Source of the DNA: Neodontobutis hainanensis
Lineage: Eukaryota; Chordata; Actinopteri; Gobiiformes; Odontobutidae
Direction: 5' to 3'
Length of the DNA stretch: 64,000 nucleotides
Assembly (NCBI GenBank): GCA_024349245.1
Contig: JALDNG010000038.1
Coordinates: forward strand, 4,996,001 to 5,060,000
Part shown: piece by piece, positions 47,808 through 62,200 of the stretch
How the letters are laid out: each line of letters starts with the position of its first letter
Numbering within the stretch: the first letter of the stretch is position 1
The notes under the pieces: model-generated
Database searches by the model: none
What the model was told of the DNA's origin: nothing
Seen by the model: the letters and a program-made list of their open reading frames with translations, nothing else
Made by a program: the position numbers and the translations under genes

Positions 47808-50600
47808 TTGGAAAGTGTCTCACTAAAGTCTGCAGTAGTAGTCATCAGTTAAGTGATATAACGAAGGGATAAAAAAAACAACCCCACACCATCGTCGCAC
47901 ATATAACGAAGATGCATTTGCCTTGGAGTTAAAGCTTTTATCGATCCATGTGATCACACAACAGCCCGGTCCCTTCCCCCATCACTGGACGCAGTAAACA
48001 TACAAAGGACAAGCAGAAACTAGAACAAATAATCTTTGTGAGATAAGGTACTGGACAAACCCTAAAATTGACCCCTGGGTTTAAACAATAATAAACATTA
48101 ACCCTTTAAAACTTGTTCTCTCTGCAACTACAAGGTGAATTTCATCAATTCTGGTTTCTAAATGAAGGGGGCACTTGTGAGATTTTACAGAAGGGACATT
48201 TTGAATGTGAATGTTACAGTTTCAGAATAAATCAAGATGGAAAACAGCAAAAACAACCCTAAAAACATTTCAGCCTAAACAAAATAGAACAATATTTGGA
48301 TTAATATCCCTTTAGATGAAGGCAGTTGCAGCTCAAACACTATTTTAAATCACAGCCACACATGTCAACATTACCTGCACCAAATATATTTCTTCTAGTG
48401 TGAAACAAACCAAAACTATTAAGATTTAAAGTTGCAAATGTCCACAGATGGGAATGTGGTAAAGTAGTCTTCCATTTAACTTGTATATCATATTTTTGTG
48501 TTTCCTTTTTACACACAACCCACACACAAATGCTGACTGAAATGCAATGGACAAATTTACGACTAAAGCATAGAAAGACAATGTTTTAGATCCTACTCCA
48601 AAACAATTTTATTTCTCAATTCTTTTGTAAATGCATTTTGAAAATCACATTTTGAAACCAGGCCACTAATTAAATGTCACAGTCATTGTTTGATGCTGCA
48701 AATTCTATTAATCAGGTAAATATGCCACTGTCAAAACCAGCAGAGCAAACATTCGTAATCCATCAGACTTCCATCCCATCCATCAACTCAGAGCCTGTCG
48801 TGTTCCTCACATTGCATCAGCACAAGTGTGACACTGGAGTTTATCAGTGTTGTAATTACACTCCAAACACACGCAACTGTGTTTGTTACTGCTTTAATTA
48901 AAGTTTGATAAGGAGTGAGCAGATGAGCACTGTGACAGAGCTACGTAGACGTGGATTTGAGTACAATGTGTAGGAAAGAGTGGGTAGCAAGCTAATACAG
49001 TAGTTTAAGTACTTTTAAACTTAACACAGGGCCTCAGTACTGGTATTGGTATGTAGACAAGGCCACTAAAACCAAAGTGGGCCAACAGTGGTGCTGCTGG
49101 GTTCATCTATTAGATAGTAAACCCATACATTGTCAATCACAGCCACTTGTAGAACTTTTCATGGAAAGGAAAAAAGAAAAGGACAATCTGTAATAACACA
49201 TTGAATGCATAGTAACTATATCAAAAATAGATCAAAACATGTCAAAATATTTATTACATAATACAGTATGTGACTCTTACTGGTCAATGCAAATAACAAG
49301 AGGAAAGAAAGTGTTGCATAGAGAGGTTTGTTGTGTGCTGTTTTTGAATATTTAAACCTCAGTCATGCTGCTGCTGAAAACCAAATACAGACACGGCTGA
49401 ACGCGTTTCTCGGTGACTGCTCTGAATCTTCCTCCTTGTGGTTTATTAATCCGCAGACAGTTATTAAAGCTGAAGCACTGCTCCCTCCAATGACGAAGGG
49501 CATAACATCCCTGGGCTAACTGGCAGGTACAGCATGTCCGTGATCTGAAGACCAACACCGCGCTGAACACGGCTTTGGCTGTCGTCCCGTTTTAGCTGGC
49601 AGCGATATTGGGGCGATGAGTCGTGAGGTGTTTTGGCTTCAGTGAATATATATATGACTCACACAGATTGAGTGTAAGAAAAAGGACCACCTACAGGGGG
49701 TTTGAAGACTCACTATTTCCAAAAGGGTTGCAGAACCTTGTATCTTGTCTTATGTATAATGTTTTGGTCTTAGTCTTGACATTTGTCTTCTCCTTTCCAT
49801 GTTTTTGCTCTTGACTCAGTCTCAGTCCCTCAAAAAGTCTTGAAAAGTCTCAGGACACTGTGGTCTCGGACATGATTTGATCTTGGTTAGTGTGATCTCG
49901 ACTATAGAACAGTTTAAAGGTGCCGTATTTCATCATCTGTCCGGTTTGTTCAGGTCATAGGGGTCATGTAACAGACGACGTGCTCTGCAGGGGGAGGAGC
50001 AGATGAAGACTGTCCCTTTGATGGGGTTTAATCAGTCCGCACAGTCTGACCATCACTGATGTAATGATCCATACCAGGGCAATTAAAAACGGATGAAGGA
50101 TGTGCCTGCGAAGATGAAAGAGACGTGAGAACACAGTGAACGTGTTGTGTGTGCACGTGCGTGGGCGGATGGATGTCTTGTTCGTGGGTTCATAGGGAAG
50201 CAGGTGCACAGGCATGTCTAGGTGTCAGCTCTATTCAGTCAAATAACACATTTTTAACTGAACAAACTCTACATCACTGGTCTGGAGTTTAACAGGGGCG
50301 ACATCCCATAAAGATGGCATGTTTTAGTGAAACAGAAAAACAAACATCTTTCAGTGTCTCTGGGCATCTCAAAAGTGGGTGATGCAGCACACAAGCCGCT
50401 TTATCTCACTCAACGCAGCTACTGTCCCAGTTTTTCTCAGGCTCCAGTTCTATTCTTCTTTAAATTACTGATTAGCAGCTAAAAATAGGAAAGTCTTACG
50501 TAATCCACACAAACAACTGACTTTGGTTTGACGAATCATAGCCACTTTAACCAAAGATGATGAATATTCTGTAAATGTTGCAGAATGGATCCAGTTTCCA

Positions 50601-51322
50601 GTAGAGCCTGACCGATATGGATTTTTCAGAGCTGATACGATAGGCTACGGTTATTAGGGGGAAGTGAAAGGCCGTTAGCCGATATAGTGGCCAGCCAATA
50701 TCCCAAAAACAAACACTGTAAATATCTACTTTTGGGCCTTTACTTGAATAAAAATGGAAGATTTTAACATTTTAACTCAACTTTTATTTAAGTAAAAAAT
50801 TGCATTACAGCCCAACTCTTAGAACTTTTAGAACTTACTTTAGGGAACTCAGTTGTGGTACAAAGCCATTAATAGCCTTGTGACTCAAAGAATATTTCAT
50901 TATGCACATATAAGATTAAGTTTTAATGTTGATATACTTAAATGTTACTAACTTAAATACTATCATGTCCACAACGGTTTAGGGGTTAAATAAGGAAACG
51001 TGTTGTTGCAGTTGTCTATTTTACAGACCAGTTATAAACCGCTGACAAAAACACTGAGCAAATACACCTCACAGTGTTCCTGCTTCTCCTCAGCTCTACT
51101 TTCAAAAACAAATGTGCAGCACGGCTGATAACAGCCTTCTGCTGGACAAAGAGCACAATTACACCATTTACAAAAAAGCACAGAGCTTGTTTCCAAATCT
51201 TCATAGAGTGTGTCAACACTATAATGATAATATCAGCGAATATTGCTGCATATTTTGTCCAATAACCGATAGCAATCTAAGGACCATATAATATAATCGG
51301 CCCGTCGATGTATCTGTTGGGC
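50601..51322. mobile_element. miniature DNA-transposon-like element (GACCGATATGG ends)
   Basis: The left end reads AGAGCCTGACCGATATGG. The right end on the other strand reads CCCAACAGATACATCGACGG and continues GGCCGATTATAT. Imperfect inverted ends enclosing about 700 bp without coding capacity fit a non-autonomous hAT-like element of the kind common in teleosts. Ends are approximate. Confidence 0.45.
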
Positions 51323-51523
51323 AGTGGGAATGTCCTTGATTTTATTTACCAACCATAGCTCAAATCTGCCCCAAGCATATCAAGAAGTGTCTCTGACATA
51401 CTTCTGAAAGAAAAAATGAAAATACCCAAACAAGTCTTCTAAAACGGTAGATCATTTTTGTGTATTTTGTATAAACTCGACTTTGCTAGGGTCCAGTATT
51501 AGACTATTTTTGTACATTACATT

Positions 51524-51799
51524 CTTCATGAAAAGGTTAAAGCAAAAGCATCTGGACTCAGTTTTTAAAGTGAAGACATTTCTTCTCTAATTCCAAGAGA
51601 CTTGTAAGAGAGCTGAGCTTATATCTCTGGAGGGAGACCAGGCTGTTCTGGTCTCATAGTCGATAGTGATGAAAGGGACTCCTGATGTTAGAGTTGTTAA
51701 GGCTCAGGTGAGTCTCTTTGTCTCTTGGAATAATAGACAGAACATCTTCACCTTGAAAACTGAGTCCAGATGCTTTTGCTTTAGCCTTTTCTTCAAGAT
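51524..51799. repeat. inverted repeat with ~78-bp arms
   Basis: Arms 51524-51601 and 51719-51799 are reverse complements with few mismatches. The shared core is AAAGCAAAAGCATCTGGACT followed by CAGTTTT. The spacer is about 117 bp. The CATCTGGACTCAGTTTTCAAG wording resembles a dispersed teleost palindromic repeat. Confidence 0.8.
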
Positions 51800-53211
51800 G
51801 ACCTGGACGACTGAGAACCTTTAGAGACATTTCATTCTTTATTAGAAAATCTCTTGCAATATGCCACCGTCCCGGCTTTAGAAAAGTTACATTGAAGGCT
51901 TCTGTCCAGATAAGGGGTATTGTGTCAGTGATATCATGTCATTATTTTGAGAAAGTATATTTTTTGGTAAAAGTTGTGCAGGGCGGCTTTAACTGCAAAT
52001 CGTAGAGACGTACCAAGACATACAGTACCATTACTCAAACTGATGATGCATTAATTTATCTATATGCATCTCTTATGACAACGGGAGAAAAGTTGTAATG
52101 TCAACAGATCATCAAAATAGTGCTCTAAACTCTGAACTAAAAAAACGAACAGAGTTATAACTTATCGACTACATAATACTTATAGGGTTAGAGATATATC
52201 ACACTCTGCTGCTTTGTTTTGTCACTCTGGAAAAACTGTTGACAAGATTAGTGCCTTGTACGTCAAAGCCAGATAGGAATCGGCTGATTGATGGACATCT
52301 TACATAAAGGTTTTGTCATGTAAGATATAAGACCAAGAGAGAAACCAATGAGAGATAGCGTCAACCAGAAAACACCTAAAGATATTGTGCATTGCTTATG
52401 TTGTGTCACACTTTGTAAAACGTCCCTTTTAAGTCTGTGTTGGTCTGGAATAAAGGTCTATATTCCAATAACAAACGGTACATCAATATCAATTTGTATG
52501 TCTATTTTACTGCCACTTGTCTTTTTTTATAGGCCATGTTTGATCAAACTTTCATTAAAAAACAGAAAACAAAAAGTGCATTGTATTTCAGACAAAGACT
52601 CAAAAGGCTTGTCTTTCATATTCATCACTTAAAGGCTGAAAATACAGGAAATTCTGAAATATTAAACAGCGTCTCTTCTTTTAATTGCTCTACGACGATG
52701 GCCGGTCCTTTTACAAAAACAAAACCTGAAATGAGACACACAATGGTGTAGCATCTGTTGTGTGTTGTCTCTCATTGTGGCACTCTTGAATGTTTTTATA
52801 TCTGCACACATTTTAGTTGCCTGGCAGATGCAGCCTGTATAAACCCACCGCACATCAACAGAAGCTAATAAAACCTTGATTAGCTCTGAGAGAAAAACTA
52901 TCTTAATGTTTGACAATCAGTGTCATGGCTCATTAACGACTATAATACGTAATTAGTCTGTTTGGATACACAGACGTACAGCTGATTGGGATGCAGCCCA
53001 CATTTTTAGATTGTCCTCAGACCTTATCGTCTTCATCATTTAGCTCTCATTTGAACAACAATCGGTCTTGAAATAAATAACAGTAAATGCGTATTGCAAA
53101 GAATAACGCTATATTCTTCCATTTTATAGACTTTTTTTTTGTCAAAATAATCTCAAATTTTCCAAACAAAGCTTTAAATCAAACTGTGGTGCGTCCAAAT
53201 GAAAAAGTCCT

Positions 53212-53275
53212 GGTTTAGACCTGGTTTATGTCGACATTTAGTTCCAGTTTAGACCTGTTTAGACCTGGTTTAGTC
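53212..53275. repeat. short TTTAGACCTGG-type degenerate repeat
   Basis: TTTAGACCTGG or close variants (TTTAGACCTGT, TTTAGTCCTAG) occur about four times in 65 bp. It is too short and degenerate to classify. Confidence 0.6.
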
Positions 53276-55247
53276 CTAGAATAAGCTTTGACACTGAGAA
53301 TCTCGGGTCCTGAATTTGCTCCTAACAATTGTTTGGGTTCCCATTAAGACAAAGGACTTCATTTACCTAAATTACATTTACAAATAAACTGATAGAATAA
53401 GTTAAATGGTCAAACATTACATCCTGCTCTAAACTAACCTAATAAACTTTTGAAACTGGCCTCCGATATTCAACTTGTGAATTTGTTTTGCCATAATTAA
53501 AACTTAAAAGGGAAGACATTTTAGAATGAAATGGTAAAAAACTGTTGCTTTCTTTGAGGTGTATAGTTATGACCAGACAAGTGTACTATTTCATGTGTAA
53601 CCTTTTTAAATCATAATTTGGTCCATGTTTTCGTTTCTCGTTTGACACCTGTATTTGTTGATGTAGCATCATATTTTACCATGTGGGTACTCGAGTACAG
53701 ATTGTGGCTGCACAGAGCACCTCTGCAAACAGACTTATATTTATCTTCACTTCATTAAAAGGGCAAAGGTGAAGCACTAAGCTTTGTCTTAGCCTGGACT
53801 TCAGACCAGGCTAGGGTGAAAGCCAAGGTCAATATTGCTGCCGCGTTAAATCACATCAAAACCTGAGCTCCACAGCTGCCCCTTTGGGAGACACACACAG
53901 CTCACTATCACATACAGACTCACACTATTCCAGGTAAAGATCCCTGAACTCCTGCATCCCCTGTATGTATTCCCTGTTTGTCTGATGCTCATATTACTGC
54001 TGTCACATATGAACCACGTGATCACACATATTTCACACACACCTACACGGTGACGCAGCTTGAGGCCTTGATACAAAACACATCTCCTCTGTGAATCCAG
54101 GTGATGTAACCACAGCTCAATGTCTCACAGTCAAACCTGACCAGCAGCACAACTGACACAAGATGCATTTCTTCAGCTCTAGTCCTGGCATGACAGTAAA
54201 GATGGATCAAAACTAATAATAATAGTTTTGATCCACTTTGATCAACTGTATAACAACATTTATCACAATGCAAAGTACTATTGAATTAAAGTTATTAAAT
54301 ACATTGAATAAAAGTGCTGCATAAAGACAAAGGTGTAGCTTAACCACTTTTTGACTAAAAGCTACGTCCAACACAAAGGTCTTGAATTTAAGTTTCATTG
54401 CAGTGACAAACAAATATATGTGCACATTATAAAAACAAAATTTCATCATCATATAGTTGTATATATTGCAGCAGCAGTGTATGAAGCACCCCCAACTTCT
54501 GCCATTGTACTCACTGCTGTTATTATCATCCAATCCACTGAGGCAGCCATGCTAAAGACATAACCTCATCCTACCATCGCCCACACACAAAACCAATCTA
54601 CTAAACAATCTCCATTGTTTCATCACTGTGACTTGACAATTGCATTCCCCTGCTGCTGAAACACTATAAAGCAGTTAACTGAGAACAAAATGAAGCAAAC
54701 GGGGAAAAGTAATCTTCCTATAGGGTCCAAAAAAGAAAGTGTTTTTAAGCCCTGAGTCCTTTAAACATGTCCTGTAAGTGAAGTTACCAGGAAAGAGTTT
54801 GGAGACTACACATTGCAGCTCCTAAGGGCTCATTTAGGGGAAGCATGACTTGAAAGACTTCATCCATAACTGAGTGTAAGGGCTAGTTTGAGTGGGCTGT
54901 CTGTTGTAAACTATGCCCTGAAGCGGTCAGTGAAAACTCCATATGGGCATTCTTCAGTTTCATCTTTTCCCCTTTTATTCCCAGAGCTTTTGATCCTGCT
55001 GTGTCAGTTATGGACCACAACTCGTCAGTTTGAGTTGGCCCACTTTCACTGTGTGGGACCTTGTTATTCACATTCAGGGGCAGAGACTGTTGACATCAGT
55101 TACAGGGATTTACTGCACCACAGTACTAATGGTAAGAAACAGAAGTTCTGCCAAAATTCATTCTAGAACACGTTTAGACTGCAGTTTAATCCACAAGCAA
55201 AAAGGGCTGCAATAATAAAGGTGACGCTCCATAGGCATAGACTAGAT

Positions 55248-55302
55248 AGCCGACTATATATATATATATATACTATGTAGCAGACTATATAACTACATAG
55301 TA
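55248..55302. repeat. (TA)n run with hairpin
   Basis: A TA run is followed by TACTATGTAG (55271-55280) and, after 12 nt, its perfect reverse complement CTACATAGTA (55293-55302). Confidence 0.75.
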
Positions 55303-58300
55303 CTGCTTCTCATAGCATGACACCTGTTGGCTGAGCTCTTTTATTACAGTAACAGTATTCAATATAATTCAATTTCAGGTCTCTCCATACTCCTTCCTTT
55401 CTGACAGCACTAATTGCTATAACTCGCTGTTTGGTCAAAGCAGAGACATTATTGTCAACCTCACCTGGCTAAGGACTGAACAAAGTGATTGATGATTTAC
55501 TGCTGGCTTAATTTAAACAAATGCCTAAGCTGCTTATTCATCCTGTCACACCACATGCAACAGTATTTATTGTGGCTGTTTGAACGTCAGGTCTTTTATC
55601 ACCTCCTTCTGTCAATGCTGGATTATGTTTGTTGACAAAAGCCATAAAAGGCATTGATACAGTCTGCATAAATCTTAGAAGATAGTAACAGAATGACAAC
55701 TGTATTGTTTGAACATGGCAAGATGCCAGGGAAAAATGTGATGTGAAAGTCTCTTTTGGTAACGTAATGGTTTAGCTTGGTGTAAACGGTGCAGTCTTAC
55801 ACGTGTATTAGTCTGCTCTCTGACATTACCCTCTTTGCTCAAGTTAACTATGATGTGAGTTATTGTAAGTGTTGGTTCTTTTGACCAGAAAGTGATGAAA
55901 AACAAAAGATGATTCAGAAAAGCACATGCTATAACCCAAAAAAGCCTTCCACAGCTTGCTTTGTGCTGCTACAGCACAATTCACAAAACTCCAGCTTGTC
56001 ATAAGTGGGTTACAGTGCCTTGCCTTAGGAGCTGCCGTTATAATCATGAAGACATAAATTCACTCTTCCAATCTCAGCCATGCAATTGTGCTGTGGACTC
56101 ACTGGCTTTTTCTTAAATAATTTAATGCCAGCAAAATACAGCATTTTGGATGCATGACAAAATCCACAGAGCAAGAATTGTTTTCATTTTTGTCTGCAAT
56201 GTTTTGTCGTTTTGGCGGCTTATAAGACTTCTAAACCAACCTTTGATGCATTAATCATTTTATTTTTGTCTCTGGGCCACACATTACTAGGTAAATATTT
56301 AGGTTTTATGTCAACAAACTTGCTGCTGGTACACCAAATACGTCAACATTGAACAACATGCACCTACAAAAGGACAATAGTAAAAAATGCCTTGAGATGA
56401 TTACTTCACAGGATAAAATGAGCTATGACAACAAACAATATATTTTATACATTAGGTAAGTAAACCTGAGCTGTCAAATTTATTACAAAGCATGGAAAAG
56501 GAGAAAACAACTGTGTTTTAGTGCTAAATAGCTGTAGGCATTAAAGTATATCTTATTAACAATACATGTTATTGAACACTAGTGCTGCTAACTCCATCAG
56601 TGTATTCAGCCTAAAGAAATCAGCACCAACATTAGCTGGCTATGCAAGTAAAACCACAATGTGTGCTGCACAAATAATTCATCTAGAAACTCCTTCTGTC
56701 AAACATTTCATTTTATTTGTGGCCCTTATACAAAAGAGTTGTAAGTGCAGTCTGGTTTTGTGAACATAGCTGGTGCAGAGGATGGAGATTAGCTCTTCGA
56801 ATCACCCACACTTTGACTGACAGCGCATCCACCCACTCCACCTCCACCTCTGGGAAGCCATACAGAAGGGAAAAAGACCCCCAACCCCCCACCAGCACCT
56901 CATAGTGAAAGCATCTGGAAAAGGCATTGCAGATGTACACAGAGTCCTCAGCATGGTCTCTGCAGGTTCTTTATATCCCTGCAAAACACTGCAGTGAGAG
57001 CACAAGAACAAGTGTCCCTGTGAAATCACCATTCATCGCTGTTAGCACAGATACGCTGAATGCGATGATAGAAAAACCCTGCGGCACCCCATGAAAGATT
57101 TAGAAGAACGTTTTTTTAAAGATGTGTCAGATACAGGGATTGAACTTTTAGAAAATGAAATCTTTCCTCTATCCTGGTCTTGGAGATGAAACCGGCAGGT
57201 GCCCAGGGGAACGCAGTAAAGTGGACTGTGAATGAACAAACACGGCTCCATCACTGAACACGGTTACCAAAGTGGAAGAGAGACCTGACCGTGGGCAGTG
57301 CGTGTTCACAGTCACAGTCTAAGTGCACTTTGTACTGGGTTGAAATTTGACCATCTCAGTTTATCCATATTGTATAGAGGTATTCGAACGGCCATCTTTT
57401 CAATCTTTAAAAAATAAAGCTTCAATAATAGAGTTTCCTAATATGCCAATGACTGCCCATTATTTGAATGTCTACAACTGTCTGCTTATTTTAAATATTG
57501 TCAAATTGATTGTCAACTAAGTGCATTTAAAATTTGATTCGTTTTTCTCATAACAAAAAACCTGGATACTATAGCAACACTCCCTTCATACAGACAGATA
57601 AACAAAAGGAAAGCAGACCCATACATCAGTCTAACCCTATTCTGTAAACTTTAGTTCCACTGAGACATTACTGTAGGTCTTCCCCCGTCGTTCCAGGTAA
57701 CAGGACGCTCTAAGAGGAGAGAAAGAGCTGCATGAAAGTAGGACAGCAAGCCGAGGGGGGCTGGTTTGTAGACTTGCATTTCCGTCGTTCAACTCTTTGA
57801 TCCTGACCATGGTGGCTTAGCTTCACATGCTCCTCTCGGCAGGCCCAGACTCTGTAAATACCACAGGCCAGGTAACCTCAATACTGCAACTCGACAAGAC
57901 TTAAGGACTTCCTAGGGGCCCTGCAAGACAGAGGGTGGTTTTCTCAATAACTAAGTGTAATAGATAATTTAATGGAAAACTCTGTCTTGCACTATGTAAC
58001 TTTCCAAAGTTTCCAAACATTTACAAGGAACTGTTTTTTTACTTTGTGTATAAGATGAGTGACAGTGTTGATGTGTGGTTCATGAACTTACAACATGGTG
58101 TGATTAGAGGCACTGTACTATTAAAAAAGGGTTTTCATCCAATTTAATGATGACAGACAGGAAAATGTAAAAAATGTATTAAATGAATGCAATTAACTGA
58201 CCCCTCAAAAAACTCAAGTGAAATGTCAACTATGACTTGAGTAATAATCTATGTTCCCCTATTGAAATCCCTTTAAAAAGCATTTTCTTTCGATTGTACT

Positions 58301-58867
58301 GTAGATTAGAATTGTTGGTGCATCCCAGAGCTGGTGGGTCAGGACCCAAAGGTAGGTTAAGGACATGTTCTTGGTGGGTCAAAAAGTGTAATAATTGTAA
58401 GTGTAATAAATAAATACATGACAGCGACAGGTTAAATTCAGTTAAGTATGTCAAAATCTCCAGAGTAAAATTTACTCTGTGGGTGTTAAAGGTTTATCAG
58501 TTAAATCTTAACACTATGAAAGTGTTAGAAAACAACCTTGAAAAATGTAATATTTATAGCTGAAGCTTTCAAATCATTTTATTTGTTGTAGTACATTAGA
58601 CACGGTTTACCTAAACCTGTTCAAACCTAGTCTGTAAAATAAAAAATAAAAAATAAATCTTAAATTAATCTGGACAATGAGACGAACTAAATTAATTTAA
58701 AACCACAAATATAAATAATATTTTTGTCTCAATTCAGATATTTATGTTCAACACTTTTTACGGTGGCCGTGAAGTGAAAACAAAATAACAAAATTAAAAA
58801 CAAAATAACATATCAGAAAAAAATCAAACACAGCAACAATTCAGACAAACCAGAAAAGGCTGCAGAG

Positions 58868-59236
58868 GAATTCTTTCTGCTGATTGGACGAGACATCTGT
58901 CACTCAAGATATACAGGAAGTATAGCATGCTGCAGCGGTAGATTTGTGTGTGTATATGAATGTGCAAACATTTACTGTCTTTATTGTGGATATTGTTAAG
59001 AGATCGCAGACTAATCTTTATGCCGTGATATGCTATCAGCATATCCAAAATTATGACACATGAATATCTTTTCTCAGACTTCCACTTTCTCCTTGCTTGC
59101 TAATGGAAATTGTCATTATTTCCCACAACTTGAAAATGAAGGCAGAACACATGTATAAGATATGAAGTTAGATACCTACTTCCTGTACTGTATATCTTGA
59201 GTGACAGATGTCTCGTCCAATCAGCAGTAAGAATTC
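58868..59236. mobile_element. inverted-repeat element with ~55-bp arms
   Basis: Arms 58868-58920 and about 59178-59236 are near-perfect reverse complements sharing CTGCTGATTGGACGAGACAT and CTGTCACTCAAGATATACAG. The right arm has a 4-nt insertion. Weaker matching seems to continue outward on both sides (A-rich left, T-rich right), with ACGGTGGCCGTGAAGTG near 58760 as a possible outer end. There is no coding capacity. Confidence 0.65.
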
Positions 59237-62200
59237 AACCCGTCCGGATTGTCTCAATTCACATTGTGTTTTGAGATTTGTTAAATTGTTTTATCAACGG
59301 TGATTGTGTTTTCAGTTTTGTTCATTTGTGTTCCGATTTGATATTTTGTTCCTTTAAAGTTGTGATGACATTGTTTACAAGACAATTTTGAAGAATAACT
59401 TAAATAAAATAAGTGAGTTGCACCAAATAAATGAAAAGGGACAAATTTGGGTCCTGAGGTGAGACCAACCTCTGTCCGAGAGAACACTGAAAATGTCTGA
59501 GCCTGGGTTGGGCCAGTGTTTTAGTGGTTAAATGTATTTAATCAAAGCTAAATCCCACAGTTCTCATAAAAGCACAGTTTTCCATGAAGTCACTACCTGT
59601 GGTGACTGTGTTACATCTCAATGGGAGACTTCCTTTGAACTGATATTGAACGAGGCTGTACAGAACCCTTGGAGCACTCCTGTTGGTAGTCATACAGTCA
59701 GATTTTCCCTTCCTTTTTCCTATCAGCCTCTCCTTTAGCCTCTCTTATGCACTTACAGGGAATAGGTCAAAGTGTAAATGAGCCTCTGAAAGGACAAGCT
59801 CGGGAAATTTGGGGGAAATCCACTTTTCTTGGTCAAAAACAAAATACAGGTCATGCCACTTGTTTCCTCAAGTGGAATATAGTACAAAACCCAACCCACT
59901 AGAACAGTAATGTCAAACTCAAATGGGCTGTAGGCCACAGAAGTAAATAAGAATTTAAGCAAATAAGTGCCTAGCTTTTATTTTAACAAGTGAAAACCAT
60001 AATGCATTTTCAGACATGTATGTAATAGAGGAAGTTCCACATGTGGAAGACTGCATGTTGACTCAACTTCTGTGAAAGTACCATTACACCTAAACTAAAT
60101 GTCCGCACTCTTCAACACATGCAGAAACAGCAACCTCCAGAGGGGCTCTGTGGTGGCCCGTTTCCTCTTCCTGTTTCCTGCCGATGACGAAGACTTGAGA
60201 TGAGTCAGGCCCCAGGGGAGTCACTCGTGGCTCTCTCACACATACAAACACACACTCAACAGCAAAACGTGCTTTTCCCTCGTTCCTGTCTGAAAGGTCC
60301 ATGTGGCTTTTTCAAATGTCACAGCATCAGAAGTGCACAGACACATTGCTTTGCTGATGACACTAAACGCTGTAGTTGCATGGTTGCATCTGTCTGTTGA
60401 CATTTCTTAGTTGAACCTCTGTCAATAAAGTTAAATTCAATTTCCAAATACCTTGACTTAATGTCTTACATTAATGTTGTGGTCCAGCCGCCCTGGATAT
60501 TAAAATGAAGCTCAGTCCTAAAAAAGTAAATCAATTTGCTAAATGATTATCTCATATTAGCACTCTAATGTGTTTTGACCATAAGCTGTAAATGTGGCTA
60601 ATGCTGTGATCAATAATCCTCGCCTTTTCTTTAAACTTTAGTAGTTGTATAATTATTTATATTTATTTATATTATATTTTTTAAATGGCAAGATTCTTAA
60701 TGGCTCTAAACCAGTTCATAAGATTAAGGCCACAATTCTGCCAATGCTTTCACACATGGGCAAAAACATATTACATTTTCACAATCCTTATCTACAAATC
60801 CTTAGTTTGACAAAATCACTGGAGGATAGAAGACTGGAACAACTGCATTTTCAAAGCAGTTTGGTGTCCAGATGAAATGCCAATGCAGACCTTTATGTGA
60901 GTCCAGCACACTCGAACAGATGTCCATAAACATCAAAGACCTTTTCTTGGACACTGAAACAATAAAGAGGAGAAAATACACACCACACCTCTGATCTGAC
61001 CAAGAGATGTGTAAGCCGTGTGATGGAAGCAGCTGCTTGGCCGTGAGAGACAGTGAATTATCCACAAAGCTATAAGCGAGTCAATAAATGGGTTGACCAC
61101 ACTGTAAAGTAATGCAGATGGACACAACACAGAAACTCTAGGTAAATAAATACATCTGCACAGGTTGAGATGGGTATAAACCTTTCTGCAGCAGGCAGTG
61201 AGGGTTCCAGCACAAAATAGAATAAGCCCCTCTGACGGTAGTCCTGGTTGTAATCTTTAATTTCCCAGGTAAAACACAAATGTAGTTCTTTTTCATTTGT
61301 GCTATACTCAAGAAAAAAGTTCTGTGTTACAGGGTAGACGGAGCAGGTTACATGCACAGGTTTAAAGCAAAGTATATATACTTATATATACTATATTATA
61401 AACTTAACTTATAAAAAAATTGTTCAAGGCATATTTCATTTTGTGTCTGAAATAAAAAAACTTTAAATGTGTAATGCTTACTCTTGGGAACAGAATTTTA
61501 CAGTAAATACCTGCAAGTATATAATTTGTCATTATTTACTTCAAATCTTTCCATAAATACTTTACAAACCCAACCAATAATATAGTACTTGCCAAACTTT
61601 TAATAAAAAATCTATACCAAACTGGAAAACTTGAATCAAATTTGCAGCTAAAATGAACGGACAAACCATTAGCGATGATTGATTTCTGTTCTGAATATAG
61701 CTCAAATTTGGTCTTGAATCAAAACGCAAAGAAAGCTGATGCTAAAAGTAGCTTTATAACCCACCTCTAAGACAACTGACCCACACAAATAAACCACACA
61801 GTGGGTCCAAAGATGCAACCCAAGCGTCCATTAGCCCATAGCGTCATATGATATCTGACCAGACTGAAGGACAAAAGGGTTTTAAGAAGGGACCGGAATG
61901 ACTTCTGTTAGGGAGGGGTCCACCTTGCTGTTGGCAGATTTCCACAGTTAAATTTATCACAGTCAACTGAGGAGGAAGAGAAACTAATCAATAATGCTTT
62001 CCTCCCCCATGCTTCCTTTTCGTGTATGTTTCCCCCTCCCCCCGTTTTGTAGCTTTTTCACCCCCCACCAAAGCAGAACCTGAACAGCAGCAAAAATAGA
62101 CATTTCCTTAATTGTTAAAATGACCTATATTACAAGCTTTTGCATTAATTTGAACTGCTAATCGTGCACTCTTCAATAAATCAATGGAAGTAATTAGCAT

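Noticed and set aside
56713..57032. Overlapping open frames on both strands near 56.8 kb, considered as a CH-domain exon
   Set aside because: No CH-domain residues, and no splice sites in the needed phase.
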